Below the pieces are notes generated by a model, which was given only the letters and a program-made list of their open reading frames with translations, did not search any database and had not been told where the DNA came from. This document shows, one piece after another, positions 1 to 5,595 of a stretch of 6,452 bases of DNA. Numbering within the stretch: the first letter of the stretch is position 1; the number at the start of each line of letters is the position of its first letter. The translations under genes and the position numbers were made by a program. This stretch comes from Moraxellaceae bacterium UBA2032 (lineage in GTDB: Bacteria > Pseudomonadota > Gammaproteobacteria > Pseudomonadales > Moraxellaceae), in NCBI GenBank assembly GCA_002333125.1, contig DDBM01000274.1, positions 4,896 to 11,347 on the forward strand, in the 5' to 3' direction.

Positions 1-345
<345 letters not shown>

Positions 346-379
346 TATTCTTGTTTAAAGTTGATATAGAGTAAGTAGT

Positions 380-961
380 ATGGCTTTGCGTAAATGGATA
401 CTGTTGGTGTTGCCTCTGATGACAAGTTCGGTATTTGCTGCCGATGTTTATGTATGCGAAAAAAATGGTCGCAAGGAGTTTAGCCAATTACCGTGTGGCG
501 ACAACGCCGTTATTTTGCAAACCGAGGGCGAGCCAAGCAGTTTAAAGTTAAGCATCCCCTTTAAACCCAAGCAGATTACTGCCTTATGCAAATTAGTGAT
601 TAAAGCCAAAGATAAAGCCGTGCAAGAGCAAAAAGTGCCTCCTCGCTCATCAAACTATAACTACAATCGTAATTATAACTACAACAGCCAAGCCTATCGT
701 TATCAACAAATGCAAGAACAGCAACGGCGTTATGATAATAACTCGCGCACGAGTCCAGAAGCCTATGTGTTAGGTAAAATCGAAAATTTAGAAGTCATCG
801 CGCAAAACTCACCATCAACCTATGACTTTTTAAAACAGTTAACCCGTTATGTTGATTATAACGGCTATGAAGAGTCACCCATGTATGAGTCGGAGCGTAT
901 TGTTGCCGTCTCTAAGTGTGAAGATCGTATTAGTGAACGTATGCGCTACATGAGAAACTAA
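380..961 (+). CDS. Small secreted four-cysteine protein with a DUF4124-like N-terminus
   Basis: A 193-residue protein of unknown function. Residues 1-20 form a classic Sec signal peptide: basic n-region (R4, K5), hydrophobic core, and a VFA site before A21. It is therefore probably periplasmic. The start of the mature part, VYVCEKNGRKEFSQLPCG (C26, C39), resembles the DUF4124 pattern 'Y+C+dG...fsd.PC'. Two more cysteines (C70, C180) could give two disulfides. Residues 92-123 are low complexity, rich in Asn, Tyr, Gln and Arg (NYNYNRNYNYNS, then QQMQEQQRRYDNNS), and are likely a flexible linker. Residues 125-193 look like a helical C-terminal part containing the last cysteine. ATG at 380 is chosen because the signal peptide starts there. 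The upstream Shine-Dalgarno is poor (an AGAG-like stretch near 367-371). It follows ligA by 34 bp and its stop overlaps the convergent gene. Existence is well supported, the DUF4124 link is moderate, and the role is unknown. Confidence 0.8.
   Translation: MALRKWILLVLPLMTSSVFAADVYVCEKNGRKEFSQLPCGDNAVILQTEGEPSSLKLSIPFKPKQITALCKLVIKAKDKAVQEQKVPPRSSNYNYNRNYNYNSQAYRYQQMQEQQRRYDNNSRTSPEAYVLGKIENLEVIAQNSPSTYDFLKQLTRYVDYNGYEESPMYESERIVAVSKCEDRISERMRYMRN
653..688 (+). repeat. Two tandem 18-bp units encoding NYNYNR/NYNYNS
   Basis: Units 653-670 and 671-688 match at 14 of 18 positions, and both contain the exact 11-mer TATAACTACAA (656-666 and 674-684). The period is exactly six codons, so gain or loss of a unit keeps the frame. 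The repeat encodes the Asn/Tyr-rich linker of the secreted protein and probably arose by slippage or local duplication. Confidence 0.7.
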
Positions 962-1617
962 CGTTTTTGCCACCAATACCAACCATACACTAAAGCCAAG
1001 ACTTGGGTGCTAATAATGGGTAACCATAAAATAGCATAATGAACCTGTAAAAACCCAAAAGCACCGACTAAACCACCTGTTAAAAAGCCGAGAACTAATA
1101 ATAAATATAAAATTAGCTTGCGTGTATCAATGGCGATGCCACGTAAGTATTGGCCAATCATCGCCCCTAAATCAGTCACCGTGCCTGTAATATGCGTGGT
1201 GCGAATAATGGCACCACTGTAGGTGCTAACCATCGCGTTTTGTAAACCGCAAGCAGCGGATGCCCAAAAATCGCCACTACTATATTTGTTTTGTAGCATC
1301 ATTAAGGCAATAAATAACATCAAACTTTCGATTAACAAAGCCGCACTATAACGTTTGCCTAAGCGTAATGTGGCATTTTGAATAATTAAGCCACTTAATA
1401 CCGCACCTAAAAAAAAGCTAAAAAGCACGCCGCTAAAATGTATCGCTAATTGCCAATCACCTTGAACGACTTTTAAACTCAAAAAAGAAGCCGTACCCGT
1501 TAAATGGGAAACTGATTGATGCTGAAAGCTAAGTAGGCCAATCACATTAATAATACCCGCAATAAATGCCAGTAAAAATGCACCAATTTCAACCCAAGCA
1601 GGCAATTTTTTAATCAT
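958..1617 (-). CDS. DUF1275 (YoaK-type) family integral membrane protein
   Basis: A 219-residue inner-membrane protein of the DUF1275/YoaK family, whose transported substrate or role is not established. Hydrophobic segments lie near residues 11-31, 58-79, 90-109, 118-137, 167-190 and 194-214, which fits about six membrane helices. The hallmark is CGLQNAMVSTYSGAIIRTTHITG (residues 123-145), a loop typical of the family. An N-terminal counterpart, SVSHLTGTASFL (35-46), mirrors it, so the protein shows the two-fold internal repeat of H-[LI]-T-G-T. The frame stays open back to a TTG at 1668, giving 236 residues. I chose ATG at 1617 because MIKKLPAWVE is a typical amphipathic beginning, the length then fits the family, and a TAGAG sequence lies just upstream. 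The stop codon (958-960) overlaps that of the convergent secreted-protein gene. It is transcribed away from pap across an AT-rich gap. Family call secure; function unknown. Confidence 0.9.
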   Translation of the reverse strand: MIKKLPAWVEIGAFLLAFIAGIINVIGLLSFQHQSVSHLTGTASFLSLKVVQGDWQLAIHFSGVLFSFFLGAVLSGLIIQNATLRLGKRYSAALLIESLMLFIALMMLQNKYSSGDFWASAACGLQNAMVSTYSGAIIRTTHITGTVTDLGAMIGQYLRGIAIDTRKLILYLLLVLGFLTGGLVGAFGFLQVHYAILWLPIISTQVLALVYGWYWWQKR

Positions 1618-1735
1618 TAAAAACTCTACAGATAACTTGACATGATAAAAACTAAAGAGAAGACTCAAAGCAGAGCTTATAAAAATTTTGTAGCAATAAT
1701 TAAGTCTATCATAAGCGATTAAGAGGGAGTTGTTG
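1618..1735. promoter_or_regulatory. Divergent intergenic region, likely holding promoters for the DUF1275 gene and pap
   Basis: This 118-bp AT-rich gap separates two divergently read genes, so it must supply transcription starts for the minus-strand gene and probably for pap. On the plus strand TATCAT (1707-1712) matches the -10 consensus at five of six bases, but no good -35 is spaced correctly. On the minus strand TATAAG (complement of 1675-1680) could be a -10, with a weak TTAATT about 16 bp upstream. No clear operator palindrome was seen. The location is logical; the exact elements are uncertain. Confidence 0.35.
1723..1729 (+). promoter_or_regulatory. Strong Shine-Dalgarno that fixes the pap start
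   Basis: GAGGGAG ends six bases before ATG at 1736. The two in-frame TTG codons at 1730 and 1733 lie directly after it, too close to be used. This decides the start in favour of MFELAEIG. Confidence 0.75.
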
Positions 1736-3217
1736 ATGTTTGAATTAGCCGAAATAGGCCATAAAATTGATAAAACATTGTATAAAAAAGAAGTGCCTGT
1801 ATTGCGTGAAGCCTTGTTAGATGCTCAATATGAATTAAAAGAGCACAGTGAGTTTGCCGTTATTATTTTAATTAATGGGGTTGATGGTGCAGGTAAGGGC
1901 GAAACCGTTAACCTATTAAATGAATGGATGGATCCACGCTTAATTTCTACTTGTGCTTTTGCTGCCCCATCTAATGAAGAACGAGAAAAGCCACATATGT
2001 GGCGTTATTGGCGTGCTTTAGCCCCTAAAGGTAAGATAGGTGTGTTATTTGGTTCATGGTACACCGACCCAATTCTAAATCGTGTCACAGGTAAGTTAAA
2101 AAGCACAAAATTAGATAGGCAAATAGATGATATTGTGCATTTTGAAAAAATGTTAGCGCATGAAGGCGTACTGTTACTTAAGTTTTGGTTTCATTTGTCT
2201 AAAGATAAGCAAAAAAAACGCTTACAACAACTCGAAAAAGACCCGAACACCCGTTGGCGTGTAACGCGCCAAGATTGGAAAAACTTTAAAAAATATGACA
2301 AGTTTGCCCGTGTCTCTGAACATGTTTTACGAGAAACAAGTACTGCTGATGCCCCTTGGATAGTAGTAGAAGGTGAGGATGCTAATTACCGTAGTTTAAC
2401 GGTTGGCAAGTTATTACTTAAAGAAATACTTAATCGTTTAGAGGCTCAGCCAGAACCTATTGAGGCGAGTGATGCCGCGCCATTATTACCACCTATTGAT
2501 GATTTGCAGTTATTAGACACCTTACAGCTAGAGCAAGAGTATAGTAAAGAAGACTATAAAGAAGAGCTGGAGCAGCTACAAGGCAGACTAAATTTATTAA
2601 GTCGTCATCCAAAATTTAAAGAACATAGTGTGGTAGCGGTATTTGAAGGTAATGATGCCGCAGGTAAAGGTGGAAGTATTAGGCGTATTACGGCCGCATT
2701 AGATGCACGACAATTTACGATTATTCCTGTTGCTGCCCCTACCGAAGATGAGCGTGTACAGCCCTATTTGTGGCGTTTTTGGCAGCATATTCCCCGTAAG
2801 GGGCGCATTACTATTTTTGACCGTTCATGGTATGGAAGGGTATTGGTAGAGCGAGTAGAAGGTTTTTGCAAAGAAGCCGATTGGATGCGCGCTTATAGTG
2901 AAATTAACGACTTTGAAGAGCAACTGGCGGTACAAGGAGCAATTATTGTTAAGTTTTGGTTGGCAATAAGCAAAGATGAGCAATTAAAGCGTTTTAAAGA
3001 ACGTGAAGCGATTGGTTTTAAGCGTTTTAAAATTACCGAAGAAGATTGGCGTAACCGTGAAAAATGGGATGATTATGTTTGTGCTGTGGGTGATATGGTC
3101 GAGCGTACCAGTACCGATATTGCCCCATGGACATTAGTCGAAGCTAATAACAAATATTATGCTCGTATTAAAATACTCAAAACCTTGTGTGAGGCAATAG
3201 AAAAAGTGTTGGGTTGA
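1736..3217 (+). CDS. pap: Polyphosphate:AMP phosphotransferase (class II PPK2, two fused PPK2 domains)
   Basis: A 493-residue cytoplasmic enzyme. The family moves phosphate from polyphosphate to AMP, making ADP, so it links polyphosphate stores to nucleotide energy charge. Two PPK2 domains are fused. The N-terminal domain (about 1-235) has Walker A GVDGAGKG (48-55) and KFW (149-151), but its second motif reads LFGSWY (104-109) in place of DRSWY, so the Walker B Asp-Arg pair is lost. The C-terminal domain (about 265-493) has Walker A GNDAAGKGG (305-313), an intact FDRSWYGR (361-368) and KFW (406-408). An acidic, proline-containing linker (about 237-263) joins them. This is the known class II layout, in which the C-terminal half is catalytic. 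Length matches characterised PAPs (about 475-500). ATG at 1736 is chosen over the TTG codons at 1730 and 1733 because of the GAGGGAG ribosome site. A tatD-family gene follows 59 bp downstream. Confidence 0.95.
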   Translation: MFELAEIGHKIDKTLYKKEVPVLREALLDAQYELKEHSEFAVIILINGVDGAGKGETVNLLNEWMDPRLISTCAFAAPSNEEREKPHMWRYWRALAPKGKIGVLFGSWYTDPILNRVTGKLKSTKLDRQIDDIVHFEKMLAHEGVLLLKFWFHLSKDKQKKRLQQLEKDPNTRWRVTRQDWKNFKKYDKFARVSEHVLRETSTADAPWIVVEGEDANYRSLTVGKLLLKEILNRLEAQPEPIEASDAAPLLPPIDDLQLLDTLQLEQEYSKEDYKEELEQLQGRLNLLSRHPKFKEHSVVAVFEGNDAAGKGGSIRRITAALDARQFTIIPVAAPTEDERVQPYLWRFWQHIPRKGRITIFDRSWYGRVLVERVEGFCKEADWMRAYSEINDFEEQLAVQGAIIVKFWLAISKDEQLKRFKEREAIGFKRFKITEEDWRNREKWDDYVCAVGDMVERTSTDIAPWTLVEANNKYYARIKILKTLCEAIEKVLG

Positions 3218-3230
3218 AAGTGTGTACGCT

Positions 3231-3255
3231 GTAGAGTGTGGTTTTTAGCCTCTAC
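3231..3255 (+). other. Short inverted repeat between pap and the TatD-family gene
   Basis: GTAGAG (3231-3236) and CTCTAC (3250-3255) are exact inverse complements around a 13-nt loop that includes TTTTT. A T-rich but interrupted stretch (TTTATCTATTTT) follows. This could be a weak terminator or an RNA hairpin ahead of the next ribosome site, or chance. With a six-pair stem, a long loop and no clean U-run, I do not call it a terminator. Confidence 0.3.
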
Positions 3256-3276
3256 TTTATCTATTTTGAGTCTTTT

Positions 3277-4095
3277 ATGTGGATAGACACCCATTGCCAT
3301 TTTGATGTGGCCGAATTTGACCCAGACCGTGATCTGGTGGCGCAACAAGCATGGAGTGCAGGCGTGCAAGCCATCGCGGTAATTGCTTATTTAGCCGAAT
3401 ATTGGCCACAATTGCTTAGTGTATGTAAAAGCATTAAACAACCCACATTATTACCCGTTTTGGGTTTACATCCTTGTTATATCGCACAACATCAAACCGA
3501 ACATCTTGAACAATTAGAAGTATGCCTTCAACAAAATCAATGTATTGCCGTAGGTGAAATAGGCTTAGATACGTATATTGCCGACATTAAACAGCCCGAA
3601 CTCTATCAAAAGCAGCAGTGTTTTTTTGCAGCTCAACTTGACCTCGCCAAACAGTATGCTAAACCTGTTGTGTTACATGTACGTAAAGCCCATGCTGATG
3701 TGTTTAAAATTTTACGTCAGCATGAATTTAACGAGGGTGGTATTATTCATGCTTTTTCGGGGGGTATAGAAGAAGCCAAAATGTACGCCAAACTTGGCTT
3801 TAAATTAGGTATTGGTGGCAGCCTAACCTATGAGCAAGCTAAGCGTTTACATAATGTGGTGGCGGCTATGCCGATAGAGTCTTTGGTTATCGAAACCGAT
3901 GCGCCCGATATGATTCCCCAACCTTATCGAAACCCAAACGCGCATTATACGCGTAACTCTCCTGCCTATTTGCCGTGTATCGCACAGGCATTAGCGACCA
4001 GTAAACAAATGACTTTAGAACAACTTGCACCAATTTTGTGGCAAAACAGTTGCCAAGCTCTGCATTTATCGTTACAAAGCAACGGCTTTATTTAA
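3277..4095 (+). CDS. yjjV: TatD-family metal-dependent hydrolase, YjjV-like
   Basis: A 272-residue TIM-barrel amidohydrolase-fold protein of the TatD family. Members are Mg2+/metal-dependent hydrolases, several reported as DNases; the physiological substrate of the YjjV branch is unsettled. Metal ligands are in place: H6 and H8 in DTHCHFD, E94 in GEIGLD, H134 in VVLHVRKAH, H158 in IIHAFSG and D208 in IETDAPDM. GLHP (63-66) and the run GIGGSLTY (178-185) also fit YjjV, and ETDAPDM is typical of that branch rather than TatD proper. The start is ATG at 3277: MWIDTHCHFD is the usual family beginning. The longer reading from GTG at 3238 would add 13 hydrophobic residues with no family support. A GAG six bases upstream is a weak ribosome site. 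All catalytic residues seem intact. Family is secure; the YjjV subgroup is likely. Confidence 0.9.
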   Translation: MWIDTHCHFDVAEFDPDRDLVAQQAWSAGVQAIAVIAYLAEYWPQLLSVCKSIKQPTLLPVLGLHPCYIAQHQTEHLEQLEVCLQQNQCIAVGEIGLDTYIADIKQPELYQKQQCFFAAQLDLAKQYAKPVVLHVRKAHADVFKILRQHEFNEGGIIHAFSGGIEEAKMYAKLGFKLGIGGSLTYEQAKRLHNVVAAMPIESLVIETDAPDMIPQPYRNPNAHYTRNSPAYLPCIAQALATSKQMTLEQLAPILWQNSCQALHLSLQSNGFI

Positions 4096-4110
4096 GGCGG
4101 TTTTTTATAT

Positions 4111-4142
4111 CTATCCTCGCTATAGGAGGATTAGATTTTTTT
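4111..4142 (+). terminator. Hairpin followed by seven T, possible intrinsic terminator after the TatD-family gene
   Basis: ATCCTC (4113-4118) pairs with GAGGAT (4126-4131) around a seven-base loop. The stem can extend by CTA/TAG if one T is bulged. TTTTTTT (4136-4142) follows one base beyond the extended stem, giving an intrinsic-terminator layout 15 bp after the stop codon. The stem is short and only half GC, so termination may be weak or partial. It shares CTATA and GAGGATTAG with the element before the HD-domain gene, so it may be a decayed copy of the same repeat rather than a dedicated terminator. Confidence 0.5.
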
Positions 4143-4157
4143 ATTTAGGGTTGAACT

Positions 4158-4934
4158 ATGCAAGGTCTTTTAGAACGTACCCACATCCTACTAGGGGATG
4201 AAAAATTAGCACGTTTGCAAAATGCGCGTGTCTTTATTGCAGGTTTAGGTGGTGTTGGCTCGTTTGCTGCCGAAGCATTAGCACGTATGGGTGTTGGTCA
4301 TTTAACTTTAGTCGATTGTGACGTGGTGGCGGCCAGTAACATCAATCGTCAGTTAGTGGCACTTAACTCGACCATTGGGCAAAAAAAAGCTGACATTATG
4401 GCCGAACGTGTGCATGATATTAACCCTGATATTAAACTCACACTTATTTCGGAGTTTATGAATCGAGAATTATTTGAAGCTCATTTTGCTCAAAATCACT
4501 ATGACTATGTGTTAGATTGTATTGACTCGCTTAATTGCAAGGTGGCGTTAATTGAAGTGGCCTATAAGCTAGGCTTAAATATTGCCTCTAGCATGGGAGC
4601 AGGGGGCAAAACTGACCCCTCACAAATTAAAGTCAGTGATATTTACGATACTAATGTGTGTCATTTGGCCAGCAAAATGCGTCAACGCCTCAAACGTGTC
4701 GAGGTTGGCACAGGTGTACGCACAGTTTACTCTACAGAGCCACCTTTACCACCATTGCCGCCAGAGCCAACGTCAACAGGCCGTCCTCGTGCCGTCAATG
4801 GTACGGTAAGTTATATGCCGCCGTTGTTTGGTTTTACCTTGGCAGGATTAGTGGTGCGTGATTTGACAGGCATTACCCAACCCCTTAAACGTAAACAAAT
4901 TCGTAAGGGTTATAAGCCTAAAGGTATGACCTAA
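4158..4934 (+). CDS. tcdA: tRNA threonylcarbamoyladenosine dehydratase TcdA (CsdL/YgdL family)
   Basis: TcdA is an E1-like (ThiF/MoeB fold) ATP-dependent enzyme that cyclises t6A at position 37 of ANN-decoding tRNAs to the hydantoin ct6A. The 258-residue protein shows the nucleotide-binding loop GLGGVGS (29-35), the acidic pair D53/D55 in LVDCDVV, the arginine motif NINRQ (61-65), K76/K77 in GQKKADIM, and D120/D123 in VLDCIDSLNCK. GAGGKTDPSQI (147-157) and KMRQRLK (173-179) match TcdA rather than MoeB or ThiF. No CxxC zinc pairs were seen, which also argues against MoeB. The C-terminal third has a proline-rich stretch, PPLPPLPPEP (195-204), before GRPRAVNGTVSYMPP. It is shorter than the E. 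coli protein. ATG at 4158 gives the family-typical beginning and is preceded by AGGG (4147-4150) at seven bases. Its CsdE/CsdA sulfur partners are not in the window. Confidence 0.93.
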   Translation: MQGLLERTHILLGDEKLARLQNARVFIAGLGGVGSFAAEALARMGVGHLTLVDCDVVAASNINRQLVALNSTIGQKKADIMAERVHDINPDIKLTLISEFMNRELFEAHFAQNHYDYVLDCIDSLNCKVALIEVAYKLGLNIASSMGAGGKTDPSQIKVSDIYDTNVCHLASKMRQRLKRVEVGTGVRTVYSTEPPLPPLPPEPTSTGRPRAVNGTVSYMPPLFGFTLAGLVVRDLTGITQPLKRKQIRKGYKPKGMT

Positions 4935-4944
4935 CAGGTAAATT

Positions 4945-4980
4945 CCCTCTCCCTATATGGGAGAGGATTAGGGTGAGGAC
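4945..4980 (+). repeat. Palindromic intergenic element with a GGGTGAGGA tail
   Basis: CCTCTCCC (4946-4953) and GGGAGAGG (4959-4966) are a perfect 8-bp inverted repeat around TATAT. The right arm runs on into ATTAGGGTGAGGA (4967-4979). From memory, elements of the form CCCTCTCCC-loop-GGGAGAGG(G)TTAGGGTGAGG recur between genes in many beta- and gammaproteobacteria; copy number here cannot be tested from one window. It lacks a U-run, so it is not a standard intrinsic terminator. It fills most of the 51-bp gap between tcdA and the HD gene. Confidence 0.65.
4974..4979 (+). promoter_or_regulatory. Ribosome binding site lying inside the palindromic element
   Basis: GTGAGGA ends six bases before ATG at 4986 and is the only Shine-Dalgarno-like sequence at usable distance. 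It is also the 3' tail of the palindromic element. The 8-bp hairpin ends eight bases upstream of GAGG, so folding could affect ribosome access. Confidence 0.6.
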
Positions 4981-4985
4981 ATAAA

Positions 4986-5594
4986 ATGAACTGGCAATCT
5001 CTATGGCAAAGCTTAAATTTAATTCCTCCCACCAATTTATTAGCAGAGTTACAAACGGCTTATGCACAGCCACAGCGTTTTTATCATAATCAACAACACT
5101 TGCAAGAGTGTTTAACGCTCTTAAATGACGTTAAACATCTTGCACAGCAGCCACAACATATTGCTTTGGCATTATATTTTCACGATGCGGTATATGACCC
5201 TCAATCGCATGATAACGAAGCGCAAAGTGCTGCGTGGGCAGCGCATGTTTTAAAAAGTAGCGGTGCAAGCTTGGTTTTAATAGCGCGAATTAAACAACTG
5301 ATAATGGCCACTCAACATCATGTTGTTGATGGGGATGACAACGATGCTAAGTTATTGTTAGATATAGATTTAGCTATTTTAGGCCAAGACTCAGCGCGTT
5401 TTAGCGAATATGAGCAGCAAATTAAACAAGAATATACGTGGGTAGCAGATGAGGCGTTTAAGCAGGGCAGAGGCCAAGTATTAACATCGTTTTTGCAACG
5501 GGAATGGATTTATCAAAGTGAGTATTTTAGAAGTCGTTTGGAGCAACAAGCGCGGCTCAATATTCAAGCCGCGCTTGCGAGTTTAGCTAATTAA
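4986..5594 (+). CDS. HD-superfamily metal-dependent phosphohydrolase (COG4339-like)
   Basis: A 202-residue soluble protein resembling the COG4339 group of predicted metal-dependent HD phosphohydrolases, whose substrate is not known. The beginning RFYHNQQHLQECL (31-43) carries the family's YHN..H motif (Y33, H34, N35, H38). ALYFHDAVYDP (62-72) gives the HD pair H66-D67 plus Y70-D71. HDNEAQSA (75-82) follows, then ATQHH (108-112) and LLLDIDLAILG (123-133), with D126/D128 as probable further metal ligands. EYTWV and the C-terminal FLQREWIYQSEYF are also family-like. Length fits the roughly 200-residue norm. There is no signal peptide or membrane segment, so it is cytoplasmic. ATG at 4986 is set by GTGAGGA. 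It is 51 bp downstream of tcdA on the same strand and ends one base from the convergent thiolase stop. A broad nucleotide or nucleoside phosphohydrolase is possible, but this is inference. Confidence 0.82.
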   Translation: MNWQSLWQSLNLIPPTNLLAELQTAYAQPQRFYHNQQHLQECLTLLNDVKHLAQQPQHIALALYFHDAVYDPQSHDNEAQSAAWAAHVLKSSGASLVLIARIKQLIMATQHHVVDGDDNDAKLLLDIDLAILGQDSARFSEYEQQIKQEYTWVADEAFKQGRGQVLTSFLQREWIYQSEYFRSRLEQQARLNIQAALASLAN

Positions 5595-5595
5595 A

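Noticed and set aside
1618..1668. TTG-initiated 17-residue extension of the DUF1275 protein
   Set aside because: The start codon is weak, the extension has no family support, and ATG at 1617 gives the usual length and N-terminus.
3238..3276. GTG start for the TatD-family gene, which would add a hydrophobic 13-residue leader
   Set aside because: TatD-family proteins begin just before DTHCH, the leader is not followed by a cleavage site, and ATG at 3277 has a GAG ribosome site.
3157..3369. 70-codon minus-strand open frame across the pap/TatD junction
   Set aside because: It overlaps the ends of two secure genes and encodes no recognisable motif.
4582..4861. Two short plus-strand frames inside tcdA, and a similar one at 3578-3769 inside the TatD-family gene
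   Set aside because: Alternate frames of genes with clear family motifs; no evidence of separate translation.
5313..5325. CAACAT-C-ATGTTG palindrome
   Set aside because: Inside the HD gene coding sequence over the QHHV codons; best explained by coding content.
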